From Nectonema munidae (taxonomy: Eukaryota; Nematomorpha; Nectonematoida; Nectonematidae), in assembly GCA_030549495.1 (NCBI GenBank), contig JAUIRK010000970.1, positions 312,001 through 376,000 on the forward strand: 64,000 nt of DNA, in the 5' to 3' direction. Positions within the stretch are counted from its first letter, which is position 1. Every line of letters begins with the position of its first letter. Shown piece after piece: positions 1-28,939 of this stretch. A model generated the notes under the pieces. The model was not told where the DNA came from, made no database searches, and saw nothing but the letters and a program-made list of their open reading frames with translations. The translations under genes and the position numbers were made by a program.

Positions 1-1109
1 TATAATTTATCAAGTCAAACTACCTTCATTGAGCACAATATCGAAACGACGATATAAGAACAAAAATAAACTAATCTAAATTCATTTATTTTATTGCAAT
101 TTGCAAATCATTTAGTCAACTTAAAAATTACCAAAAGCTGTTTCCTCAAATTGGGCATAGTATTACTACACACAGCCACGTAGTTATAGGGTACTTGGGC
201 CAAGATCTTCTATCTAAGTTATAGGCCCCACCACCTAAAAAATTGAACCCGCACATAATTAAAGTTCCATAAGTGTTATCTTCAAGATATTTCACAAACT
301 TTAGAAAAATATCGTTTTACGAGTAATGCTCGTAAAACCTCGCTTGATACTTGTAAATAGTTGATTGGTAACTGCTGCTTTAACTTAAAAGGAGATTTCC
401 TAGAACACTATCCATTAATGCTTCGATTATTTTTATACCATTATTGATAAAAACTTTTTTTTAATTAATTTGCTTTGTCAAATGATTCATAAATACAAGA
501 ATAATCAATATACTATAAATGTTTTTTTACATCCTCAATAATCCATACACCTTTTACTACATTTATCTTCGCACACGGCCTGAAGCAGGGAGGACCTTAA
601 TTGATGCCGTCTGTTTCGAGTGAAGCGAGAAACGAATGAGAGAACTCACTTGTCTTATAATAAAAAAGACATTTTTGACTATTTATTTTAAATCCTAAAT
701 ACTCGTTATAATGGCAATGAAATGCAATGTCACAAACACAGTTAAAAGTTCTAGGAATCTGATGACTGGCAGAGCCAACACAAGTGGTAAAATTTTATGC
801 TGATTTGGGCTGTAATTGATGATACTGATGTAGGAAAAATGTCTGACAGTTAACGGCTAATAACGAAAGACAGCGTTAACCATGTGCACTTTTGTTTATT
901 TTGGGAATAAATGGAGATTGGTCCGGGGTTATAGCCTCTATTTAGGATTGGCTCTAGATAGGGGTAATTTTAACCGCAAAAACAACTTGGAAATCGATGA
1001 AGAAAAATGCAGTTTTGAAGAAATCTTGTGTAAATAAATTCGCACTTTCACATGATCTTCTACTCCAATTAAAAAAAGCGAACTACTTACTTTTCAACTT
1101 CTGTTTTAG
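1..1109. other. Intron or upstream flank of the fibulin-like gene
   Basis: AT-rich sequence with no exon I can support. The first recognisable exon of the fibulin-like gene begins at 1110 behind a pyrimidine-rich acceptor (ctgttttag), so this stretch is most simply the tail of an intron longer than 1.1 kb. I saw no long open frame and no clear transposon ends. Confidence 0.6.
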
Positions 1110-1711
1110 ATGTGGATGAGTGCCAAGCAACAAAACCCTCATCATGCAAAAGTGAAGAGCTGTGCGTGAACACGCCAGGGTCTTACAAATGCAACGAGAT
1201 CGTGTGTCCAGACGGCTACACCAAAGATGCTGACGCGAAGAAGTACACTTGCTTCGCCTTTTAACACTCCCTATGCGCTAACTCGTCATTTTGTGTTTTT
1301 AGTCGTTGCACTCGCAAGTCTGTAATCTGTGACAAGTTTGATTATGCGTGCTTATCCCAGCCCCTGTCCTACAGCTACAACTACATTTCCTTTCCTGCCC
1401 AAGTCAAACTTCCTACCAATGGTCTTTTATTCTTCACGCTGACTGGCCTACCGAAACCGGGAGCCACGCTGCGCTTCGAGATTATTTTCGTCAAGTCGTT
1501 GGCTGCGAGCCAAGGAGTTAAAAAGGCTTGCGTTCAAGACTTCTACATGAAAGACTTGGGACCGAATCGTGCGGGCCTCTACCTCAAAAGGAGTCTTCAA
1601 GGATACCAAGAAGTGGAAGTACAAGTCAAAATGAAAGTTTATTATGGGAATGAGTATCGCGGCTTCTCAATCGTCAAAATCATCATGTATATATCTCCCA
1701 ATTGGTTTTAA
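1110..1711 (+). CDS. Fibulin-like extracellular matrix protein, C-terminal exons (5' part outside window)
   Basis: Two exons, 1110-1242 and 1303-1711, are separated by a 60-nt GT-AG intron. The first encodes a calcium-binding EGF module: it enters in phase 1 with DVDEC, continues with CVNTPGSYKC and CPDGYTKD, and its sixth cysteine is formed across the splice (NRC). The second encodes a fibulin-type C-terminal module, with CDKFDYACLSQPLSYSYNYI near the start, a central beta-rich part, and the ending IIMYISPNWF-stop, close to the family's FVSxYWF ending. Fibulins and hemicentins are secreted proteins that bridge basement-membrane and elastic-fibre components. The cbEGF plus C-terminal module would also fit the tail of a hemicentin, and the window does not show which. 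Upstream exons are missing. A polyadenylation signal follows 15 nt after the stop. The module identification is strong; the exact orthologue is not. Confidence 0.85.
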
Positions 1712-1725
1712 TTTTCTTGTACTTT

Positions 1726-1731
1726 AATAAA
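1726..1731 (+). terminator. AATAAA polyadenylation signal of the fibulin-like gene
   Basis: AATAAA lies 15 nt after the stop codon, followed by T-rich sequence. Its position suits the 3' end of a gene with a very short 3'UTR. Confidence 0.6.
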
Positions 1732-2727
1732 ATTCAATTTTTATGACATTTTCAAGTAAAGATAGTAAGAAGCTTTCCTCGATACACCTTCATCATATTT
1801 GTTTACCATATATGAGTTATTTAATTTAATTTTTTTAATTAAATTTACAGCAGTGAATGAACCTCCCAATTAAAGAGATTTTTTAATTCAAATTTAACCT
1901 TCCAATATAATCAGGAGACCGTAAAAGCGAAGCAAAAAAACGACCTAGATTTTTCATATCTTTCAAAATTCAATCGTTTTATTTGGCATTGCATAATAGA
2001 AGAGTCATAAGAGGAGAAGTAAAGCTTTACACAGCTTAAGAAATCTAAATTATGGAAGGAAAATAATCAATGAAACAATGCGCAGAAATGTTCTAAAAAA
2101 TACTTTCTTGATAAAACTTTTTTTCAGAAAGAAAAACATATTCATCTCCCGCTATTCTTTCTTTGAAAAATTTCCTTGTTGTTGTCTGCGCTGTTAACAA
2201 ATGAAGTTTAGCATCAATTCGAGACTCCATCAAAGTTTCGCAGACCATATGGATGGCAAATCTACAAGTCTTACAGGATTTGGCCAAGTCCTCGGCCTCA
2301 GGTCGGTTCTCTTTTCTAAGTGGATTAATGGTAGTGGACGTACAACTTTATGCGAGTCGTATTTCAATCAATATATGACTATCAAGCAAAAAAAAATTTG
2401 GAATAAAGTTAGGGATGCTTTGTGACACCAGTCCTACTAACGTTTACAATCTCTGCCTTATGTAGGAAAAAATATAAACCGTATCAACATTTTACTCAAG
2501 CAAAACCCAACACTTAATAATAAAAGAGAGCTTACATTAGCAATCTTTGAATTTAATTTAAATTTCTCTTCGCTTGTGATATCATGTTAGTTGCATATAG
2601 AGCAAACAACGAATAAAAACGCCTCTTTTGTCATCCCTACATCTCAACCTAAAAATTCCACAGGAAGATATAAATAACCTTTAATTTTTCCTTTTTTTAT
2701 TTTGTAAAAATTTTTTTTAAAAAAAGG

Positions 2728-2883
2728 GGCTTCAAACTCATCGATTACCCTCCCAAGATTGACGGTATTGGCAAGGCGTCGTTGTTTTGGTGCAAAAATC
2801 TTCCAACAGTCAAACTCGATGGTGAAGAAAGCGTATTACTTAGAAGGGCTGAAGAAAGTATAGAAAAAACTTGTTCTCAATAA
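2728..2883 (+). CDS. Possible orphan exon or gene remnant, unrecognised
   Basis: A reading of 51 codons ends at TAA (2881-2883). It is more GC-rich than its surroundings and contains the protein-like string IDGIGKASLFWCKNLPTVKL, followed by an acidic/arginine patch (LDGEESVLLRRAEES). An AG at 2725-2726 could serve as splice acceptor, making this a terminal exon of an unknown + strand gene. There is no upstream partner, start codon or family match that I recognise. It could equally be a decayed exon or an insertion. Confidence 0.25.
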   Translation, partial: GFKLIDYPPKIDGIGKASLFWCKNLPTVKLDGEESVLLRRAEESIEKTCSQ

Positions 2884-4372
2884 AAAAAGATTACTCTCAA
2901 CTTGTTAAATTAGTTGTTGAATCAAATTTTCAATTAGAGACGCATATAATATCTTTAAGAGTGAAGAAGTTATGAGAATGAAAGACAAACTTTTCAAGAA
3001 TGAGAAACAAACTTTTCAAGGAATTGAAATTTAACTTTTTAGGACAATAATATCTATTTTTTCTAAAGATAAAGTCAATTTCTTAGGTTCATTTTTCCTC
3101 GCTTTGGCTGATAACACTGGAACGTTTTGTTCTTGGCGTTTAATTTTCATTACGTGAAAATGTTTTTAATTATCAATTAACGTAATTTATAGCGTCGAAT
3201 GTTAATTAAAGTTATTTAAATTTTGAAACGCTTCAGAAATCGAACCTCGACTTGTTTTATTTATTTTATCTTTAAAATAACAAAGTGTCAAATTTAGCCC
3301 TCCTAAGATTTATGAGCCTAGTTGATTTATTAAAAATCACCTTAAAAATGGCTATAACAGTAAGCTGAATCTTGATGTTCGAAAAAATACATTCTTTTTG
3401 AGCACTTTTATAAAATAATATTTAGATTAAATTAATAATTAATTTTTACTTTTTTGAAAAATTTTTCAACAAAAAAACTACTACGTATATTCTTATATTT
3501 GGATCGGTAAGTCATCCCAGGCTCGAATGTAGTAATGTTACACCTCGTTCATCCGACACTGTTGGTTTCACACATACTCTTTTAGGATTGTGAATTGCCA
3601 GATTAACAAAATTTCTACCGGTGTATGAAATCTAATAAGAATCAATACCTCAAACTAAAATGTTATATAAGTATACATAATATTTGCTTGCTGTGTAAAG
3701 TAAAGTTTACTAGTGCGTAGTCAACTAAGATTGATCGACAAGCAGCAAATATCATATAAATAATACATCTTAAAAATGTATTATGAAAAATAAAATTTTA
3801 ATATTTTGTGTGTAGGATTAACAAACTCTGCATGCATTGGTTAAAAGAAATTAGCTTGGTTTGAAGCACTGCCAGTGTCGGAATAACGGTGGAGAAAAAC
3901 ATTGAAAAAATCGGTTAGTCAGTAGTATGTCGGTTAGGGGGGTTGTCAGATAATCGAGTGTCGGATAACAAAGTCTGAATGTATATTAGGGTGCACCTTG
4001 ATAAATAGGAAAAAATAAAATTGTTAATTGTTTCAACTAATATAAAATGTTTTTGATAAATTTATTACAAAACACACAGAAAATTTAGGATTTTTGTTTA
4101 ATTCTTTTAACAATAAGTCAAGCAGAGAGCCGAGGGAACGGCTTTTGTGGCGAAGATGTAAAGAAAGGATTTCTTAGGAGTTTCAAAATTTTTAATAAAA
4201 TGTTATCATATTAACATAGCTTATATATTTGCAATGCATAATAAGAGAGCCCTTCATTTTTACACTTTTCTATAGATTTATTGATGATGTTATCAAGCAT
4301 TAGGAAAATTTTAAAGAAATGAAATTTGCAAAGCTTCGATTTAAAGGAGTAGATGAATCCTGACCAGGTTCG

Positions 4373-4579
4373 TCAAAGGACTGCCATGGAGCAAAATGGT
4401 TCTCCATTGCGTCTTGAAGCGCTTATCTTAGGACTTCTAGTTGAACCAAAGATTACACAAGGGACAGCTAGCATAATTTCAAACACACTGTGTCTACATG
4501 ATAACCACACAACTTCCTGTTTTAATTTTTCTTCAATTAGAAAACATACTCCACGATGCGATCCTAGCAGTAGTATCAA
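4373..4579 (-). pseudogene. Fragment of transposase-like gene (same family as 62.2-64 kb)
   Basis: The minus-strand reading contains LIEEKLKQEVVWLSCRHSVF followed by EIMLA and SPKIS. This parallels GACMILQKKIGKKLLPLACR, HHVHEL and SSPNIKLF in the element at 63.3-63.8 kb. The shared CRH(H/S)xxE core marks it as a second, much shorter member of that family. Only the part around the CRHxxxE motif is present, so it is a dead fragment. No ends or target duplication could be placed. Confidence 0.6.
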
Positions 4580-4999
4580 ATAAAAGTCATTTTAACAGTT
4601 TCTCAACAACTCTTCACGGTCTGTAAAATAATTAAAATGAATGTACCTCTAAATGTTTACGAACATGGATGAAATTTTATATATCTTATCCATGCACGCA
4701 ATGGACAATTTTATGGCCTGTGGAAGCAAAATATGATTACATTTATTTTTCACCATAATGTTTTGGTCCACCCTAAAACAACTCTAGAATTTACACATGT
4801 TCGATTATATCAGCAGTTAACACTAATAGAATTGACAAGTAAAGTGTTAAAATATATCTATAACTTTGTTGAACCGATAAGAAACATGAGCACTTTATTT
4901 CTTACCTATACGTTAATTAGACGATAGTAAGAAGAAACCGTAGAGATCAAAATAAGAATGAAGCAGGAAATTTATTCGTAAATTTAGTACATGCTTTCA

Positions 5000-5005
5000 T
5001 TTATT
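5000..5005 (-). terminator. Candidate polyadenylation signal of the Hsp110 gene
   Basis: AATAAA on the minus strand, 67 nt after the Hsp110 stop codon. A second AATAAA lies at 4971-4976. Either could define the transcript end. Confidence 0.45.
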
Positions 5006-5071
5006 AACATGTTATAATTAAAATGACGTAAATAAATATCGAATCTATTCAGTGAGAAACGAGTACTTTTC

Positions 5072-22717
<17,646 letters not shown>

Positions 22718-22722
22718 TTATA

Positions 22723-22740
22723 GAAATTTCCAGATACTTC
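22723..22740. promoter_or_regulatory. Heat-shock-element-like motif upstream of the Hsp110 gene
   Basis: The motif reads GAA-at-TTC-ca-GAT-ac-TTC: four alternating nGAAn units in the spacing bound by HSF trimers, with one base off consensus (GAT for GAA). It ends 41 bp upstream of the Hsp110 ATG. Hsp110 genes are known to be HSF-inducible, which fits. Whether it lies in the promoter or the 5'UTR depends on the start site, which the sequence does not show. Confidence 0.6.
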
Positions 22741-23674
22741 AAGCAAAAAAAAAATTAAAATTGATAATAAATACTTTTTTATCAATTTAATCAAACGTAA
22801 AAAATATTAGTCATTTTAAAAAAATATATTTTTTTTTTCGGAATTTTAATTTCTAGACGAGAGAACCTATGATTTTATGGCCCCTCAATTTTAACTAGAT
22901 CACTCCCTTCCTCCTCCTATTTTTATTCTTTTAAAAATTTAAAGCTATTATAAATGTATTTGCATTGCTAAAGTGATAAAAAAATTTTCCCAAAAATACA
23001 CTTGACTTATTAGAAATTAGAGATTTTTATTTTTTTTAGGATAAAAGGTGCACCTCTGTGCCACCCAATATTTTTCCCAACACCATCGTCTCTATGAACT
23101 GCTTTTGTACTTCGATTCTTCTTAATTTGCTAATGTCTATGATTATTTTTGTTATGGATCTTGGATTCATGTAAATAAAAATATTTGTTAGAAAAATCCT
23201 AGGCAATGGATTGATTCATTGTTTCTTAAATTTCTAATTAAGATCTTCTTCATACTTACTTCAAATTAGCTTTTTGAACAAGAAGAAGAAAATTATTTGA
23301 CAGAAAAAAACATATTGCATAATATTGGTTTTAAAATATCTATAAAAAATTTTCCTATTTAAAAGTGTAGAATATAATTATCGTAACGAAAATTAATTGG
23401 AATCATATTTAGAAAGTCACATGGCAGGTTAAATTAACACCATGTTAATAAAATATTCAAAAGTGTATGCATATACATAGGTAGGTATGGAGATTTCTAA
23501 GCACTTTCCAGCTGGAACTGTTATGCTTGCAAGTCTGCTTGAATTTAGTCTTCAAAGTGTGAGTTTAATCTTTGTGGGTCTTTCTGAAATTAAAAAAATG
23601 TGAAAGATTTTCATGGCTGTAGACACTAGACTGTTTTGTAGAATGTATGGGTTAGTGATGATAATGGCTTATTG

Positions 23675-26600
23675 TTATTGGATATTTGGGGGAGGATTGA
23701 GTGTTTGGTTTGCAGAGAGTATTGGTTCGATTGTGGTTATGAGAAGAGAGTGATGTTTGATGAGTAATATGGGGTTGTAGAAGATCATGTAGATAGGATG
23801 GAATATCTTTAAAAAATTAGCGGCTTTTTTCAAGGAGTGGTCTCGGTGAGAATGAAAAATTGGACAATAAAGGAGAATATGTATAGGCGTTTCAATGTAC
23901 GGACAGCTAAAACGACAGAAAGGGTTTGAGTGAAGTTTGAATTTGAAGAAGTATGCATTACAAGGGCAAAGGGATGAGAGCCAGCAAATGATGTTCCGAG
24001 GGAGTGAGTGAAAGTGTTTGTTTAAAATGAGTTGTGATAATGGCATAGATGTCGGAAGTGATGTGATGGTTGAGTCAATAGATTGTTGCCACTGCAGTAA
24101 TGTAGAGTTAGTTATTGTGTTTGTAAATGTGGAGATGGGTTGAGAAAATAGGGGTAGGATCTGTGAATCGGAGATTTTTGATTTTGCAACGTAATCGACA
24201 AGGTAGTTTTCGAAACAGCTGAAATGAGCTCGGCACCAGGCGATTTTTAATTCAAAGTGATTAGATAGGTAAATAAGTTTGCTTACTAAACTATAAGTTG
24301 AGTGTGAGATTTTGTTTTCAAGTTTTAGGTCATTTATTAAATTATGCGAGTTTGTGAAAAAAGTGATCTATTTGAAGGAGGTAGAAAAGGAAGTTAGGTT
24401 ATTAAGGAGTATGTTGCAGGATAGTAATACTGCGTGAATTTCTGTTTCGTGTGCAGTGATTTCTGAATCTAGATTTGTGTGTTGGATAAGGATGTGTATT
24501 TTGTGTTTTATAGGAAGAATGCGCATGCAGCTGAAGAGCGATGTTGTGATTTGGAACCGTCAGTGAAAATTGAAAGCGAGCTGATAGTATTTGTTGTACG
24601 TTGGTGAGCTATAGAGTTTAGGGCAAGATATCTATTGTGACAGATGTTAGTGGTGTAAGGAGGAGACGAAGAAAGGTGGATGAACTCGATTGGGTGATTT
24701 AATGGTAGCACTTGATAAGATGTTTTGTTAGGAGCAAACTGAATTAATAAGGAATTGTAGTACTGCGGTGATTGTGACGTTTGGTTTATGTATAGGTTGG
24801 TGAAAGGATGTGGTGGGGGTGTAGAGCAGAAAGTTATTAGGTAATTTTTAAGGAGCCTTTTATTTAGATTAAGATGGAGGGGTAGCGTGTTAGTGAATAA
24901 TTCAAATTTTGTAGTTGGTGTAGTGTGATAAGCATTGGTGATAGAAAGCAGACACAGGCGATGAATTTTATTAAGATGAGTAAGGGATGACTGATGTTTC
25001 AACTCTGAGCCCCATTAAAGAATTCCATATTTGAGGACAGGGAAAATGAGACTTTTATAAATGAACTTTGTGTTTTTTGGCGAAAGTCCCCATTTATAAG
25101 AAATTGCATTTTTAAAAGAGAAAAGAGTTTTGACTAATTTTTGTGAGGTGTTTTGAAATGAGTAGAGAATTTTAAGTTGGGTTGGAAAGTGAGCCAAAGA
25201 TATTTTACTTGGTTCTGTGGATCTAATTTGTTTGTTGTGTTAAGTTGTAAGGGTAAAGGTTTAATTCTTTTGCGTGTGAAATGAATTAAGTAAAATTTAT
25301 TAGGGTTAAAGGAAATTTTGAATTGTTGTGCTTTGAATTGGATTTGTTTTAGTAGAGAAAGAGATTGTTTAAGGTTTTCGTTTTGCTCAGAACAAGAAAA
25401 AGAGAAAAGAAGGTCGTAGGAATATCCCTGAGAAAAGTTAGAGTGGTTGTTGATAAAAGCAAGAAGGGGGTTGATGAGCATTAACCAAAGTAGGTGAGAT
25501 AAACTTCCACCTTGAGGAGTAGAGAGAGAGAGAGAGCTCGCAAATATATGAGTTGTTGTTTTGAATTAAAATGCGATGGCTAAGCTAATTGTGTATGAAC
25601 TTTATCATGTATGTGGGGTAGATGCTATCTATGAGGTTGTTAATGATAGTTGGGTTCCAGGCAGTGTTAAAAGCATTCTCGATATCTAGGAATAAGGTTG
25701 AGGTTATTTTATGATATTTTAGTGCAGATTCGAGGTAAAGCGTAAGGCGAGAGAGTGCTATTACTGAGTTTTTGTTGGGAAGATAGGCAAATTGGTTAGC
25801 GTGAATGAGTCGATTTTTTAAGCTATAATGTAGCAGTCTCATCCTGAGAATTTTCTTTAAAATTTGCCTATTGTCGGTAAAAGAGATATGGGGCGCCAAT
25901 TTTTTATGTTATAGGGATCTCGATTGGGTTTAGGAATCAAGATTAATTTGCTAATTTTCCAGATATTGGGAAAGTAGTTTAGTCTTAAGCAACTGTTGAA
26001 TAATTGAAGTATGTGGGGATAGATAATATGGAATGCTTTGCGAACGTGTTTCATGGATATCTGATCGTAGCTGCAAGCTAGTTTGGGTTTAAAGGAGTTT
26101 ACGGCGTTGTTGAATTCTGTAATGGTGATTCGTGGAAAATCAAAGTTGTTAGTATTACGTAAATATGATTGAGTTTTCAGTCTTATGATGGAATTGTAAA
26201 TGTTGTCGATTACTAGTGAATCGAATGGGAAAAGTGAAGTAAGAAAGAAGGGGTTCACGTGTGATGTTTCAGTGTTGTTTGCTAGAAGTATATGGGGAGG
26301 TAAGGGAGATGAGGATTTTTTATTGGTGATTTTATTGATAGTGCTCAAGGGGTTGGACGGAGTTTGAGTGGTAAATTTTTTCGAGGCTTGTTTTTTAGCT
26401 TTATTGATTTCTTTTTTATATGAGTTTTTCAGTTGGAAATGATGTTGAATGTTATAATGGGTGTTTATTGTTCTTATAAGTTTTGATGAACGTTTGAGTT
26501 GGTGTTTTAGGTTGTTCAGGTGGGAGTTCCAGAAATAGGTATTCTTGCGTTTTGGAAAAGGGTTGTTTGGTGTAGAAGTGAGAATAGAAGTTGAAATTGT

Positions 26601-27400
26601 TTTGTTGAAGGATATGGCTGATTTCTCTAGTTCTGATGTTGTATTGATTTTTATTTCGCTATTGGATAGTTTTGATTGTAGGGTTTTTAGGAAAGCTGTC
26701 CAAAAAATGTGTTTGCCAATGGAGTTGTGTATTGAATCTTTTTGTGTACATTAAGATTGGCTTGGAAAGACATAAACGAGTGGTCTGAAGCTGAGGGTGT
26801 GTCACAAATCTTCCATTTTTTTATGATTTGAATGGTTTCATTTGAGATAATGGTAATGTCATTGTGGGATTGATATATTTTTTCTAGGTGTTTTCGTTGA
26901 AAAGTTGGCGATGTGTTAGAATCAGCTATAGTGAGGTTATGGGCAGGAAGGAAATTGAGGGTTTGAAAACCACGAAATTTTGTTTTGTATCCCATAAATA
27001 TGAGCGTGCATTTAGGTCTTAGAAATAATAAGGAAAAAAGTTTCGTTAATGTGGTTTTTTATTTGGGTCAATACGTTATCAAAACGATCAGGAATTGGGT
27101 GTAAAGAAGAGGGTTGTGAGTAAAGAGAACAGAAGATTAGTGGCGTAGTAGTGGAGTGGATAAGAGTGAAGATGTAGTTAGAGTTAGAAAATTGGTATAA
27201 TGGTGTATTGAGAATGGATGTTTTATTATGGTGCAAGCGGATTAATCGTTTAAAGGGGGTATGTGTATGAGTTTCTATTGGTCAAGCAGGTGAGGCATGC
27301 GTGTGTAGGATTCGTTGATGTATATTACATCGTATTGTTGAGAAAGAATTATGTTAATAAGGTTATCCCATGAGGTTTTTGAATGATTTAAATTAATGTG
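23675..27400 (-). pseudogene. LINE ORF2 (endonuclease - reverse transcriptase - RNase H - zinc motif)
   Basis: The domains run in the family order. The endonuclease starts VHINLNHSKTSWDNLINIIL and has LTIADSNTSPTF and PSASDHSFMSF. The RT has FNSCLRLNYFPNIWKISKLI then PKPNRDPYNIKNWRPISLLP, HANQFAYLPNKNS and FLDIENAFNTAWNP. The RNase H-like part has SIFTDGSKSQHRSSAACAFF. The C-terminal region has LHSNPFCRFSCPYIETPIHI followed by LLYCP. The intact parts are spread over at least six frames, so the gene is dead. In the canonical YxDD region I see only a degraded GYSYDLLFSF. The endonuclease start and RNase H point to the R1/LOA/I group. Confidence 0.8.
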
Positions 27401-27479
27401 CATGAAATTTAACATGTGTAATTATTTATAGTTTTAATGTATTGCGCTAGAATTGAGTTGCTGTGATTGATATAAAAAC

Positions 27480-28420
27480 TGCATGTTTTAGATGTTGCGA
27501 TATGTGGTAGTTTGCAATTGATACATGTGGTCTTAGTTGAGTCGTTTGCAGTGAGCGCAGTTAGGGGATGAGGCATTACATTTTTGTTTCAAGTGACCAT
27601 ATTTAAGGCAATTTTCAGATTGTTTTGTTCTGGGTTTAAAAAGATTTAGGGTTAACAAATTATATCCTAAGAATACATTTGGCTGATTACGGAGATATTG
27701 AAATAGTTCAGGATTGTTTGGCTCAATTAGTACAGTGTAGGAGAAAGTTCCTCCCTTGCCTAGTTGGATAGGTTTACTAATTTTCCGATACTGCTGAGGT
27801 TTTCATTTTGTTCTTCTAATGTGGCTGTAAGATCATCAATATTAATGTCTTTAGGTATACCTCTTAGTATAAATTTGGCTATTGGAGTGGGTATGTCACA
27901 AAAGTTGACGCCGTTTTTTAAGAGAGAGGATTTAGCTGACGCTTTTTGTTGTGAATTTTTAAATTGAAAGTAGATAGTCCTTGTATGTGAGGATCTGGTT
28001 TTAGTGATAGAGAGGGAGTTACTTTTGGTTTCAAGACCTTTAATAACTTGTTGGCGGTGAATAACCTTTTCTTTCTGAGATTTGATATTGTTGGGTGGCG
28101 AAATTTTTAAAGTAAGGTTCGGTTCTAGATGTTTTTTGATCGAGGGGGTGTTGGTACTTTTCGTATTGGGTGTAGATGTTGGGGCTAGCATTGTTTGCTG
28201 TTGGGAGGATGATACTGGTAAGGATTTATTACTAGCACTAGCATAAGATTCTTGTAATGTGGTTGGTTCTAATATAGGACTTTCAAAAGTTTTAATGTAA
28301 TGTAAAGCTATAATGTATTTGAGTTCATTGAACAAAATTTGGTCACTTGGAGATAGAGAGAGGTTTTAGCAATAAAACCTCAAAGCTAAAATTCAAAGCT
28401 TCGGTCATTTTATTCGGTTG
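27480..28420 (-). pseudogene. LINE ORF1 (gag-like nucleic-acid-binding protein)
   Basis: The main frame (28335-27760) begins near MFNELKYIIALHY and has a Ser/Thr/Pro/Lys-rich middle. It then carries an RRM-like stretch (RTIYFQFKNSQQKASAKSSL, then FILRGIPKDINIDDLTATLE), as in ORF1 proteins of Jockey/R1-group elements. CCHC knuckles (NCLKYGHLKQKC, CAHCKRLN) follow in neighbouring frames at about 27640-27540, so the ORF is disrupted. Its product would coat the element RNA and aid reverse transcription at the target. Confidence 0.7.
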
Positions 28421-28939
28421 GACATGTTTGTTAATTTCCCCTAGAGGTAATGTAAATAGAAAGGTTATTAGGTTTGTATACGAATTTTTATATTTGTTCT
28501 GAATATAGTATTAAAGATAAGTAATCAAAAATTTTCCTGAAATTCTTCTAGAAACAATTTGAAGCCATGTTAACCCTATTAGTGCTGGGAGCGTAAAACA
28601 CCCCACCCCCCTTCACTAAAAAATTAATTGTAGAAAATTGGCTGAATCATTTCCCTTCAAATTTTGTGACGTTTCATAAAATCGCTAGCTACATCTTTTG
28701 AAACCATTTTCATGGTAGTTGAACGACCCTTTCATGTCCAAAACTGTCAATCAAAATCAAAAATTAAAATTTTTCAGCAAAATGTTGACATTATCTGTAC
28801 TTAACCTTATAACTTAGGATCTATATTATATAATACCTTCAAAATTTATAATTATATACAGTTTGGAACGCATAAAACTTTATATATTTAATTTTTTCAA
28901 TAATCATGGCTAATTTTTAGAAAATATCATTCAAAATTT

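Larger units (their letters stand above)
1732..4999. other. Intergenic stretch between fibulin-like and Hsp110 genes (convergent)
   Basis: The two flanking genes point towards each other. The stretch is AT-rich. It holds a short coding-like patch (2728-2883) and a fragment of a transposase-like gene on - (4373-4579). Around 3530-3560 and 3950-3985 there are ATCCGACAC- and TTATCCGACACTCG-like words in opposite orientation, possibly ends of an old small DNA transposon. Nothing else is supported. Confidence 0.5.
23484..28425 (-). mobile_element. Nearly full-length LINE of the R1/LOA/I group, broken
   Basis: About 4.9 kb. Reading on the minus strand it has a gag-like ORF1 with CCHC knuckles (28420-27480), an AP-type endonuclease (27400-26690), a reverse transcriptase (26350-25130), an RNase H-like region with FTDGS (about 24560), a terminal C..C...H....C zinc motif (about 23900) and a 3' tail ending near TACCTACCTA (23484). 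The same 3' end recurs on the + strand at 42.7-44.35 kb, which supports the boundary. Frame changes and stops interrupt the second ORF, so it is inactive. Its 3' end is about 800 bp upstream of the Hsp110 start, on the same strand. It abuts the TTAA element beginning at 28570. Confidence 0.85.

Noticed and set aside
27764-27967. 67-codon + frame
   Set aside because: Mirror frame of the LINE ORF1 on the minus strand.
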